Part shown: one piece after another, positions 43,501 to 51,915 of the stretch
How the letters are laid out: the number at the start of each line of letters is the position of its first letter
Position numbering within the stretch: position 1 is the stretch's first letter
Source: Bacteroidales bacterium
Lineage (GTDB): Bacteria; Bacteroidota; Bacteroidia; Bacteroidales; UBA932
NCBI GenBank assembly: GCA_016287075.1
Contig: JAEEVC010000014.1
Coordinates: forward strand, 1 to 64,000
Reading direction: 5' to 3'
DNA length: 64,000 nt
Program-made: the position numbers and the translations under genes
Notes under the pieces: model-generated
The model's input: the letters and a program-made list of their open reading frames with translations, nothing else
Told to the model about the DNA's origin: nothing
Databases searched by the model: none

Positions 43501-44661
43501 GGAGACGCCGCCGCAGCAGCAGCCTCGGTCACCCTGACGGCTGACATCGACTGCGCCTCCGTGAGCGACTGGACGCCGATCGGCAACGCAACGATGTCCA
43601 CCTGGACGGCCACGAGCCTGGCGCTCTCCGGCCCGTCCTTCACCGGCACCTTCGACGGAGCCGGGCACAGCATCAAGAACCTCCACATGCAGTTCACGCC
43701 CACGGAGGCGTCCCGCTGCTGGGGCTTCTTCGGATCCGTCGGCAACGGCGCCACGATCAAGGACCTGACCTTCGACAGCTCCTGTTCGCTGTCCCTGTCC
43801 TCCGGCGTATCCGGCGTCTTCGGCGTCCTCGCCGGCCTGGTGCAGGGTGCGACCATCGAGAATGTGAAGAACTATGCCCGGGTCGGCGGCGGCGCCACTT
43901 CCGCCATCGCCGACAACACCGCGGCCGGCCGGGTCTATACCGGCGGTCTCGTGGGCATGGTCATGGCCACTTCGGAGGCCCGTCTGACGAATCTGCTCAA
44001 TGCGGCCACCCTCGGTTCGGAGACCAACCCCTTCTCGGGCGGGAAGAACACGGGCAACGGCGCCAACGGCATCCACCTGGGCGGCATCGTCGGTTTCGTC
44101 ACCAATCCGAACAACCAGTCGCTGGTGAAAATCACCGGCTGCCGCAACACGGGCGACATCTACAGCTCGGCGGCCCGGACCTCCGGCATCGCCGCGGCCC
44201 TCAACCGCTACGGCTACCTGAAGGACTGCGAAAATACCGGCAATGTGGTGCACAGCGGCACCAACCCCAATTACCGCCTGGGCAACATCACCTGCATCGC
44301 GGCGGCCGGCTGCACGCTGGAAGGCTGCATCAACCGGGGCGACCTGGTGAGTTCGGGCGGCTGCTCCGTCGCCGGGGTCATCTGCCTGGTCAACCATGAC
44401 GACGTGACCATCAAGGACTGCGCCAGCCTCGGCGCCGGCATCGTCTCGGATTCCGTCAATCCCGACGGGGACCAGACCTACACCGGCGTGCTGTATGGCC
44501 GCTGCCAGAAGAAGGCGACCTTCAGCGGCTGCTCCGTCAGCGGCAGCATCGGCCGCTACGGCGCGACTCCCGTCACCCTCACGGCGGAGAACTACCGCCA
44601 GTATGTCGGCGAGAAATATGCATCGAATACAAGTCTGAATACAATTACCTTTGCAGAATAG
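40516..44661 (+). CDS. Surface lipoprotein: fimbrillin-like N-domain, duplicated GLUG-like beta-helix lobes flanking a DUF4886 (SGNH-like) module
   Basis: In-frame signal peptide THRVSSYLFGLLAGASVLLSAC precedes the track ORF (40573) but lacks ATG; LRIFFIGNSFTKDAVEHL...DIITIQEHTG DUF4886 motifs. Confidence 0.8.
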   Translation: MTHRVSSYLFGLLAGASVLLSACARQEDHPASADADRYLRSFSMDIESVSTRAAIDFTSGSVTWNDDDRVLVYVPGTAQSAEYKYEGGVFVPVGSEPLETGDALAYAYYPADAFSIDGGTVTLAMPASVTADPGNKLPMGGIIPAGQIAGGKPRPEGTFKSLGSIIWLKLTAVEGKEGTVTAVRIENSSLALTGSAPVSWNDDTPALGSLDGEKAIEVACSKILTTSAPAEFYLFVPAGDQQDLSLELTLEEVAGYKSSVKYARTGTLALARNKVLPISLDVNGKVPRGIATAADFKAFAAAVNAGASTAEWENAEGWVNLLNDIDFEGVSDFVPAGFAKAPWNSSMEPVFSAGTHPFTGKFDGNAFHIKNLHLVCNETAAGKHYGLFGSLGPGAVVQNFVIEDNCSLTVSSSVSLSAGLIAGLVYDAEVRDVTSYAPLTYDGAATGFVHMALIGGCFAKNQGTTVDSVHNRGEISAMNTANDKGNVQAIHIAGIVGFTNAPADGKATTTIASCNNYADIVSQAGRTAGIVAAANRCTEINDCENHGDQANSMPASGAGRLGGVVCFVNGSNMSACKNYGNISSSTNACVGGIFCLPNAGTYKNLENYGEVVTDNANRGVFFGYVNQAAVFEGGIASGRVGTYNNGSPVWDVYSEADKVAYLGVQQNSKGSGYNTINITIATGDVPSGDPSFNVEAGLRIFFIGNSFTKDAVEHLPGILDAAGITDVQMVHMYYGGRTIPEYNSGYSSATDYHCYICNPGATNWTDVSGKSLEVVAKSANWDIITIQEHTGRQLAWGWTSTEKAAVDGLLNKLKANQDARGASPKYYYILSQAYHDLSKAQNVSKPFTDTDTMWPVIAAQARSAVTECGFDGIISTGAMLQNLRTSWANNAMGLTRDGYHMDLGLARYGASCTVFETIIGPNHKQELLDNNTFHPNVGTPVTEYNAPLALKAARHAIAHPYDVTDMSGETDPTPVSDIRISNAAQLLEFASRVNSGDAAAAAASVTLTADIDCASVSDWTPIGNATMSTWTATSLALSGPSFTGTFDGAGHSIKNLHMQFTPTEASRCWGFFGSVGNGATIKDLTFDSSCSLSLSSGVSGVFGVLAGLVQGATIENVKNYARVGGGATSAIADNTAAGRVYTGGLVGMVMATSEARLTNLLNAATLGSETNPFSGGKNTGNGANGIHLGGIVGFVTNPNNQSLVKITGCRNTGDIYSSAARTSGIAAALNRYGYLKDCENTGNVVHSGTNPNYRLGNITCIAAAGCTLEGCINRGDLVSSGGCSVAGVICLVNHDDVTIKDCASLGAGIVSDSVNPDGDQTYTGVLYGRCQKKATFSGCSVSGSIGRYGATPVTLTAENYRQYVGEKYASNTSLNTITFAE

Positions 44662-44665
44662 TTAA

Positions 44666-47600
44666 ATGAGGAAAACGGTTTTTATCTTGGCATTTGCTGC
44701 AGCTGCCACGCTGTGCGGCGGATGCGGCAGGGAGCAGGAAACCCAGACCCAGCCGGGGAAGTGGGACAACCTGGATCCCGTCACCTACCTTACGGCATTC
44801 GACATGCGGGTCGAAGACGCGCAGACCCGCGCCGACATCGATTTCACCAGCGGTGCCATCAGCTGGAACAGCGGTGACGAGGCGCTGGTCTATGTGCCCT
44901 CGACCGGCAGGTCGTCCGTTTACACCTACAACGGCTCCTGCTTCGAGCCGAAGAACACGCCGCTCCAGATCGGGACCGGCGAGGCCTACGCCTATTTCCC
45001 CGCGTCGGCCTATTCCATCTCCGACGGCAAGGTGAACTTCACCATGCCGGAATCCGTGACGGAAGACCCGGGCAACAAGCTGCCCATGGGCGGCATCATC
45101 CCCTCCGGCGGCATTCCCTCCGGCAAGGAGCGCCGGGAAGGTACGTTCAAGAGCCTCGGCGCCCTTCTCTGGGTCCGCCTGACGGCCGTGGCCGGCAAGG
45201 AAGAGACCCTTTCGGGCATTACCCTGGAGAACACCAAGCTCGCGCTGACCGGCCAGGGCGAGGTGACTTGGAACGGCACGACGCCTTCCCTGTCCGCCCT
45301 GGGCGGCGGCAAGTCCATCCAGGTATCCTGCAACAAGCAGCTCAGCGCCTCTGAGGCGGCCGAGTTCTTCCTTTTCGCCCCCGCCGGCACCCTGGAAGGC
45401 CTCGCACTGACCGTCACGTTCCAGGAAGTGGCGGGCGTCAAGCCCTATACCCGCCTGACCCGTGACGGCGCCCTGACCCTGGAGCGGAACCATGTCGTCC
45501 CGGTCTCCTGGAGCCTGGACGGCCACAGCAACACGGATTCCGCGAAGGGCGATCCCATCGCCGTGAAGGACGGGAAGGTCCTGTTCTTCCTGGAGATCCC
45601 TGCGGAGGGGAGTGCCGTCCGCACGGCCCTCGGCCTCGAGGGCGGCTCCTTCGCCGGCAGCTCCGTCCTGGTCAACGGTACCGCCTATGAGATCCTGATC
45701 AACCCGGGTGGGGAACCCTACGTCGAGGTGGCCGAGGCGGCCGATGGAAAGTACGAGGCTGCGCTCCTGAAAGGGGAGTCCCTGGGCCTGTACGGCGCTT
45801 CCGCCGACAAGGACGTGGTCCTGCCGTTCTCGCAGCTGTACCGGGACACCGCGGCTGATTTCGAGCACTATCCCCGTTACGCCGCCTACTCCGAGGCCAC
45901 GGGCAATGTCCTTTCCTTCAAGGAAGCCGTCGCCCTGCTGGACCTGAAGTTCACCGGCCTGGTCAAACTGTCCTCCGTGAAGGTCCGTTCCCTCGGTGGG
46001 GAGACCCTCAGCGGCCGGGCCGACTATTCCTACGCCGCGTCCGCCTTCTCCCCGAAGGAAAGCCTGGACGAGGCGGTCGTCAACTGCACCAACCAGGGCA
46101 GTTTCCTGCAGCTGTTCAGCTCCGGCAAGAACGTCCCCGTCCTCATCGCCCCCGGTACCTTCTCCGCCGGCCTGGAAATCACGGCCGTTACGGACAATCA
46201 CCTGGTCATGCACAAGACCATCACGCCGGGAACGGTCCAGGCGGGCAGCGTCTATGCGGAGACCATTCCCTGGGTGGCCGACGAGGATGTCGTGTTCTTC
46301 GAGGGCTTCGACAACTTCACCTGGGGCGGCAACGTGATGGCCGGCAGCCAGGGCTTCGGTTACGCGCCGGATGCCTCCGACATGACCATTGAAAGCGGAC
46401 GGGACCGCGACGGTTATGCGCGCGCATATACCAAAGTAGATTACAACGTCGCCGGGACCGGGTACATCCAGCCCAACACCTGGGATGCGGTCAAGAATGC
46501 GACGGTCGGGTCCTCCCATGTCCTGTCGGACTCCTACCTGAAGAGCCGCAACCTCTCCGATTGGTTCATCCTCTACCGCACGCAGGAATACCAGGGCGTC
46601 GTGGCGCTGGGTACGGCCGAGACGTCCCGCGGCGTCCTCCGGACCCCGCTGTTCCGCAATATCCAGGGACCCTGTGACCTGAAGGTCAGCTTCGACATCT
46701 GCCTGCAGGACGGCAATGCTTCGGGCGTCCAGCTGCAGATCTACAACGGCGGTCATTTCGATTCTTGCACCATCGACGGTGCCCCCGCCAATCCCAAGAA
46801 CTATACCTACAAGGCCAATTTCGCCGAGATCCTGTTTGAAGACAATGCGATCCCGGCGGCCGCCTCGATGGAGTCCGCCAAGACCTGGCACAGAGTCGAG
46901 GTGACGGTCCGTGACGCCACCGACGCCACGGCCCTCGACATCCGCAGCGCCGTCGCTTCGGGCGCCACGCTGGGCCTCTGGGTGGACAACATCCTGGCCA
47001 GGCAGATCAAGAACACCAAGGACAAGGGCAACCTCCGCATCCTGTACTGGAACATCCAGAACGGCATGTGGTGGGACCAGGGCAACAACTACGACAATTT
47101 TGTCGCCTTCGTGAAGAAATACGATCCGGACATCTGCATCTGGTGCGAAAGCGAGAGCATCTACAAGACCGGTTCGGATGCCTACGAGAACACGGGCGAC
47201 CGCTACCTGTATTATTCCAGGCCCGGCAACTGGACCGCGCTCGCGAAGCGTTACGGCCACAGCTATGCATCCATCAGCGGCCGCACGGACAGCTATCCGC
47301 AGGAGGTGACTTCAAAGTATCCGATCACCCGGGTGCAGGCGTTCTCCAACAGTTCCAACCTGTTCCACGGCGGCGGCCATTTCCAGATCACGGTCAACGG
47401 CACCCTGCTCAACATCGTGACCACGCACCCGTATCCGAAGAATTCCGGCGACGGCAACCACTCGTCCAGCGCCCAGATCGAGTCGGACAACCTGCGCGTG
47501 AAGGAAATGACGTACCTGCTCGCCCAGACCGTCAACAAGAGCACGTATTCCTCCGAAAAGAACTGGGTGATGGCGGGCGACATGAACGCCAACAGCCCCC

Positions 47601-47914
47601 TGGACTGCTGGTACACCGGAGCCGACCCCAATAATATTGCGTTCAAGGCCCAGGGATACGTCCTGGAGCATTCGGACCTGAAGGATTCGGTCTACGAGTT
47701 CTGGAACGCCGGGACCCCCGACACCTTCTGCAGCTCCACCAACGGTTCCAAGGACCGCCGGGATTTCGTCTATCTCTCGCCTGCGCTGATGGGGAAGACC
47801 GTGCGCGCCATTTCCCTCAACGACAGCTGGACCTACAGCATCAAGTCGCTGAATATCTCGAACTTCAAGAGCCCGTCCGACCACCGGCCCATCCTTGTTG
47901 ACATTCAACTGTAA
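44666..47914 (+). CDS. Surface lipoprotein: fimbrillin-like N-domain with C-terminal EEP phosphoesterase domain
   Basis: Lipobox LCGGC; N-domain clearly homologous to the preceding gene; C-terminal LRILYWNIQNGMW, AGDMNANSPLD, SDHRPILVDI. Confidence 0.88.
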   Translation: MRKTVFILAFAAAATLCGGCGREQETQTQPGKWDNLDPVTYLTAFDMRVEDAQTRADIDFTSGAISWNSGDEALVYVPSTGRSSVYTYNGSCFEPKNTPLQIGTGEAYAYFPASAYSISDGKVNFTMPESVTEDPGNKLPMGGIIPSGGIPSGKERREGTFKSLGALLWVRLTAVAGKEETLSGITLENTKLALTGQGEVTWNGTTPSLSALGGGKSIQVSCNKQLSASEAAEFFLFAPAGTLEGLALTVTFQEVAGVKPYTRLTRDGALTLERNHVVPVSWSLDGHSNTDSAKGDPIAVKDGKVLFFLEIPAEGSAVRTALGLEGGSFAGSSVLVNGTAYEILINPGGEPYVEVAEAADGKYEAALLKGESLGLYGASADKDVVLPFSQLYRDTAADFEHYPRYAAYSEATGNVLSFKEAVALLDLKFTGLVKLSSVKVRSLGGETLSGRADYSYAASAFSPKESLDEAVVNCTNQGSFLQLFSSGKNVPVLIAPGTFSAGLEITAVTDNHLVMHKTITPGTVQAGSVYAETIPWVADEDVVFFEGFDNFTWGGNVMAGSQGFGYAPDASDMTIESGRDRDGYARAYTKVDYNVAGTGYIQPNTWDAVKNATVGSSHVLSDSYLKSRNLSDWFILYRTQEYQGVVALGTAETSRGVLRTPLFRNIQGPCDLKVSFDICLQDGNASGVQLQIYNGGHFDSCTIDGAPANPKNYTYKANFAEILFEDNAIPAAASMESAKTWHRVEVTVRDATDATALDIRSAVASGATLGLWVDNILARQIKNTKDKGNLRILYWNIQNGMWWDQGNNYDNFVAFVKKYDPDICIWCESESIYKTGSDAYENTGDRYLYYSRPGNWTALAKRYGHSYASISGRTDSYPQEVTSKYPITRVQAFSNSSNLFHGGGHFQITVNGTLLNIVTTHPYPKNSGDGNHSSSAQIESDNLRVKEMTYLLAQTVNKSTYSSEKNWVMAGDMNANSPLDCWYTGADPNNIAFKAQGYVLEHSDLKDSVYEFWNAGTPDTFCSSTNGSKDRRDFVYLSPALMGKTVRAISLNDSWTYSIKSLNISNFKSPSDHRPILVDIQL

Positions 47915-47929
47915 ACATATCGGCAGTCT

Positions 47930-48076
47930 ATGAAAAGAGAACAGTATTCCGCCCCGGCCCTGCGTATCGTGGACCTCGCCCTCTCCGGGCAGTTCCTCGT
48001 CGGCTCGGCCAACCTGGATTCCAGCATCGAACCCCTCGTGATCCTGGAGGACGATTCGTCGAACTGGTCGATCTGA
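47930..48076 (+). CDS. 48-aa YSAP-motif small peptide
   Basis: MKREQYSAPALRIVDLALSGQFLVGSANLDSSIEPLVILEDDSSNWSI*; below the ORF-track size cutoff, shares motifs with 48122-48274. Confidence 0.7.
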   Translation: MKREQYSAPALRIVDLALSGQFLVGSANLDSSIEPLVILEDDSSNWSI

Positions 48077-48121
48077 TCGTTTCGAATCAAAGTAATTAAT
48101 AATATAAATAACTGATTTTCA

Positions 48122-48274
48122 ATGCGTATGAAAACAGATCCCTATTCTGCTCCAAACGCCGAAGTTTTGTTCCTGCGCCTGGAAGAAACCATTTTGAGCG
48201 GGGAAATCCGCCCAGGTAACAAGCCCACGGAAAACTTCGATGGGCCCGTTGAAGATGATGAAAATTGGATGTAA
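48122..48274 (+). CDS. 50-aa YSAP-motif small peptide
   Basis: MRMKTDPYSAPNAEVLFLRLEETILSGEIRPGNKPTENFDGPVEDDENWM*. Confidence 0.7.
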   Translation: MRMKTDPYSAPNAEVLFLRLEETILSGEIRPGNKPTENFDGPVEDDENWM

Positions 48275-48289
48275 AAAGGAGGAAAGAGT

Positions 48290-51241
48290 ATGAAAAAGAA
48301 TTTGAAACTTTTCGGGCTCATCGCCCTTTTTGCCATCGCTTTCTCCTGTTCCAAGGAGGCAAACCAGGACGTGGCAACCCCCGAAGGAAACGATCCAGAG
48401 GAGCAGACTGTTCCCGTCACCGAAGAACCGGCGGCAGACGGAAATCTTCTTACAAGTTTCAGCGTTACCTTTGAGAACGACGCTGAAGGAGCCCCGACCA
48501 AGGTTTCCGTGGATCTGGGAACCGGAGTGACCGATATCGAGTCGGATGACGAAGTTCTCGTTGTCAGCAGCAGCGAATCTGCTGTCTATAAGTATAACGG
48601 AGAAGTGTTCGTGCCCAAGACGGCTGGCAGCGAAGTCACGATTTCCGATGCGGGCGTGAGTGTCTATTATCCGGCTGGCGAATTCGAATTGACGGGTAAT
48701 CAAGTACTGTTCACCATGCCTGCTGCGATTTTGGCCGCTGATTACGGCACAATCAATCCCATGGCCGGCCAGATTACCGAATCTGAGGGAGCTTACACGG
48801 TTCAGCTTTGCAACATGGTCTCTGTGCTGAAAGTGAATGTAACTGCAGCCTCTGAAATTCAGTCGGTTACACTGAACTATGGCTCTGTGAATGACGCGGC
48901 TTTGAACTACGGAACCGGCTCCAAGTGGTCCGTTGATGCGGCGAACAAGACACTGATGTTTGTTGAGGGATCCGCAACTGAAACGGCTGTTTCCGTTTCC
49001 GAGACCTCGGCTGAAGTGGCATTCATCCTCCCCGCCGTTGAACTCGGGAAACTGACCGTTACGGCCAATCAGACCACAGGACAATCCATTTCTATATCCA
49101 GAGCTGGTTTTACGCCGACAAAGAATACCATCTCCACGATGTCTTTCAATGCCCTCTTCTCGGGTGGTAAAGGCACAGAAAAATCGCCTTACAAGATTGC
49201 CACTGCCCAGGACTTCAAAGACATCTCAGTTCACGCAGCCAACGGCTTTGCCGGACTGGAGGCCAGCTATTTCCTCGGAGCCTATTACATCCAGACTGCA
49301 GTTATTGATTTCAATGGTGAAGACCTCAGCGGCTACATGATTGCCTCGGCTTCCGCTCCTTTCACCGGCACTTATGATGGTGACAGCAAGACCCTGAGCA
49401 ACTTCAGCATTGAAGGCTCTCCCAGCGGCAACGAGGGCGTAGCTCTTTTCAAGGCCATCAATGGCGCTACGCTTCAGAACATCTCCATCTCTGGTGCTAA
49501 CGTCACTGGTGGCAAGTTTACCGCGGGCCTGGTTGGCTACGCAAATGGTGCAAGCCTTACAATCACCGGATGCTCCATTTCCTCTTCCACCATTTCAGCC
49601 AGTGGTGACTACGGAGCTGCCGGTCTTATCGGCGGTCTGTATGCCGGCACGGTTTCAAGTTGCTCCGGTACTGACCTTACCATTGGTGCAACCAATACAT
49701 CGGGCAACAAGAGGTATTATGGCGGACTTATCAGCTATGCTCGCGGTACAACCACCGTATACGGTTGTTCGCTCAATGGAACCACTACCGTAAACGGCAC
49801 TCCTGCCTATTTCGGCGGTATTGCCGGCCAGACCAACGAAGATGAGACCACCATTACCGGCTGCGAAAACCACTCCGACATTTCCGGCGCAGGCAACTTT
49901 GCCGGTGGCATTGTCGGCATTAAGACCAAGGGCTCGATTGAAGGTTGTACCAATGACGGCAGCGTCGGCGGCGCTCAGTATGTGGGCGGCATTGCAGGGA
50001 GAAATGAGGCCGGAAATATCCTTGGCTGCACCAACGAAGGTGATATCGTATCGACTGGTATTGCCGGTGGTATTGCGGGGCAGGTCACAGGCGGTACCAT
50101 TAAGGACTGCACCAATGAAAGCAGCGCCACCTTCTCTGTCAGCGGTGCTACAGTAGGCGGAATCGCTGGCACCCTCACCGGTGGTACCATTACCGCTTCC
50201 GATGGCAGATATACGGAGAACAAGGCCGATATCGATCTCGGTGTTGTTGAAGGAAAGAATAACGTCGGTGGCATTGTTGGTCAGCTTGAAGGCGCTATCA
50301 CCAATGTCAAGAATTCGGGTGCAATCACCGGTTATTACAATATCGGCGGCATCGGCGGCACTATTACTACAAACGCTTCTGTAGAGAATGCCCTTTCTTC
50401 GGGAAATGTCTCCGGCTATCAGAATGTCGGCGGCATTTCAGGAAAGCATGGTCATAATGCAAATGCTGCGATAACCAAAAAGATCACTCTCAAAAACTGT
50501 CATGTGGATGGCGCAGACATCACGGCAAGCGCCGATGACGGACGTGCCGGCGGTATTGCAGGTCTTGTTTTTGCTGGTTCCTGGATCGAAGGCTGCACCG
50601 CATTCCGCGGGTCGGTTTCCGGTCATCAGGATGTGGGAGGTGCCATCGGTCACCTGCAGTATGCCAGCAGCAGCACCGACAAGAGCAACCGTATATATGT
50701 CGGAGCCAATCTGGTCTCTATGGACGTTTCCGGTCTTACTCCTATTAACAATACTTCCAGGATCGGCGGATTCTTTGGCTGGTTCCAGAATAACAAGGAT
50801 GCCTATACCTTCGCTTATCAGAACGGTGTTGTCGGTGGCAGCATTATTGCTGAGGGGTGCCAGTATGTGGGTTCCTTCGTCGGCTATGCAAGCGTTTCCA
50901 GCAATAAGGGCCGTATCTGGGATTCTTACTCCCTCATTGAAGACTCCAATTTCCATGTGACTACCACAAATGCCAATATCGGTGGCTTCGCCGGAGGGTA
51001 TGGTAATGCGAATGTCAATTCCGTCCGTAACGCTCATGTGAACTCGCAGAACACTTCAGCTGCTACCAGCGGTATTACCAAAACTACGGTTGCAGACATC
51101 CGCACCGTCAATTTGGGTACTTCGGAAACTCCGTCCTGCAATGTCGATGGCTCGGCTTACACAACCACTACCTGGTCCAACCCTAGCGATGTGAATTATC
51201 CCGTTCCGACAATCCTTGTTACGTACGGACACTACAAATAG
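48290..51241 (+). CDS. Surface lipoprotein: fimbrillin-like N-domain with GLUG-rich beta-helix
   Basis: Lipobox IAFSC; repeated GGIAG.......I..C.N.G.I motifs. Confidence 0.9.
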   Translation: MKKNLKLFGLIALFAIAFSCSKEANQDVATPEGNDPEEQTVPVTEEPAADGNLLTSFSVTFENDAEGAPTKVSVDLGTGVTDIESDDEVLVVSSSESAVYKYNGEVFVPKTAGSEVTISDAGVSVYYPAGEFELTGNQVLFTMPAAILAADYGTINPMAGQITESEGAYTVQLCNMVSVLKVNVTAASEIQSVTLNYGSVNDAALNYGTGSKWSVDAANKTLMFVEGSATETAVSVSETSAEVAFILPAVELGKLTVTANQTTGQSISISRAGFTPTKNTISTMSFNALFSGGKGTEKSPYKIATAQDFKDISVHAANGFAGLEASYFLGAYYIQTAVIDFNGEDLSGYMIASASAPFTGTYDGDSKTLSNFSIEGSPSGNEGVALFKAINGATLQNISISGANVTGGKFTAGLVGYANGASLTITGCSISSSTISASGDYGAAGLIGGLYAGTVSSCSGTDLTIGATNTSGNKRYYGGLISYARGTTTVYGCSLNGTTTVNGTPAYFGGIAGQTNEDETTITGCENHSDISGAGNFAGGIVGIKTKGSIEGCTNDGSVGGAQYVGGIAGRNEAGNILGCTNEGDIVSTGIAGGIAGQVTGGTIKDCTNESSATFSVSGATVGGIAGTLTGGTITASDGRYTENKADIDLGVVEGKNNVGGIVGQLEGAITNVKNSGAITGYYNIGGIGGTITTNASVENALSSGNVSGYQNVGGISGKHGHNANAAITKKITLKNCHVDGADITASADDGRAGGIAGLVFAGSWIEGCTAFRGSVSGHQDVGGAIGHLQYASSSTDKSNRIYVGANLVSMDVSGLTPINNTSRIGGFFGWFQNNKDAYTFAYQNGVVGGSIIAEGCQYVGSFVGYASVSSNKGRIWDSYSLIEDSNFHVTTTNANIGGFAGGYGNANVNSVRNAHVNSQNTSAATSGITKTTVADIRTVNLGTSETPSCNVDGSAYTTTTWSNPSDVNYPVPTILVTYGHYK

Positions 51242-51266
51242 TCGAAGTCCATCTCATTCCTCCCAG

Positions 51267-51287
51267 AGCCGCCCATCCCGGGCGGCT
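51267..51287 (+). terminator. Hairpin downstream of the GLUG lipoprotein
   Basis: AGCCGCCC-ATCCC-GGGCGGCT. Confidence 0.55.
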
Positions 51288-51328
51288 GCAGTTTCGGTGG
51301 GGGTGGGTGTGGGCATTCGGAAAAATAT

Positions 51329-51359
51329 TTTGCATTTTCCGGAAAGCTTCGTATCTTTG
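51329..51359 (+). promoter_or_regulatory. Bacteroidetes promoter TTTG-N19-TATCTTTG of tRNA-Cys
   Basis: Consensus elements and spacing, 9 nt before the tRNA. Confidence 0.75.
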
Positions 51360-51368
51360 CATTCCAAT

Positions 51369-51442
51369 GGTGCTATGGCCGAGCGGTTAGGCACAGGTCT
51401 GCAAAACCTGCTACAGCGGTTCGATTCCGCTTGGCACCTCCA
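51369..51442 (+). tRNA. tRNA-Cys (anticodon GCA), CCA encoded
   Basis: Acceptor GGTGCTA/TGGCACC, anticodon stem CAGGT-CTGCAAA-ACCTG, T arm AGCGG-TTCGATT-CCGCT, TCCA 3' end. Confidence 0.95.
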
Positions 51443-51443
51443 A

Positions 51444-51473
51444 AATCCCCTACAGCCCTTCCTGTGGGGGATT
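51444..51473 (+). terminator. 12-bp stem-loop directly after tRNA-Cys
   Basis: AATCCCCTACAG-CCCTTC-CTGTGGGGGATT. Confidence 0.6.
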
Positions 51474-51483
51474 GTCCGATTTT

Positions 51484-51915
51484 ATGATGGAGAACAAACG
51501 CGATCTTGGTTTTTACGGCATCCTTGCCGCCGCCCTGCTGGCTGTCGCCGGCGCGGGCTGGTTCTTCTTTTCAAAGGCCCGTGGAGGCGCTGCCCCGGCT
51601 CCGGCGGAGGCCCCGGCGGAGACCGTCCGGGACATGACCTGGTTGTCCGAGCTGGAGGGCAATTACGCCGTTCGGGAGATTTCGGCCGGCGATACGACCT
51701 ATTCGTCCGCCTCCCTGCGCAAGCTTCCCGAAGGGGCGTATGAACTCGTCAAGATAACCGTTTATGGCCCCGTCCATTACCCCGTCCAGGTTTTCGGGGA
51801 CGGATCGCTCCTTTCGGAGGATCTCGGCGCGGGATTTGCAGGATATGATCCGGCGCTGGGCGTATATACCCTCCGCTTTGAAAAGGATAAAACCGTATGC
51901 GAACTCACAAGATAG
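51484..51915 (+). CDS. Membrane-anchored hypothetical protein
   Basis: N-terminal TM GILAAALLAVAGAGWFFF then small beta-rich domain. Confidence 0.7.
   Translation: MMENKRDLGFYGILAAALLAVAGAGWFFFSKARGGAAPAPAEAPAETVRDMTWLSELEGNYAVREISAGDTTYSSASLRKLPEGAYELVKITVYGPVHYPVQVFGDGSLLSEDLGAGFAGYDPALGVYTLRFEKDKTVCELTR

Noticed and set aside
44645-47260. 871-aa minus-strand ORF (also 14886-16733, 35450-37660 and 42913-44397)
   Set aside because: Shadow ORFs opposite well-supported genes, rich in Val/Arg/Gly/Asp as expected of antisense reading.
48290-51241. Repeat-rich region as a possible CRISPR or DNA-level tandem repeat
   Set aside because: Repetition is at protein level (GLUG motifs) in one intact reading frame; no fixed-length direct repeats with spacers.
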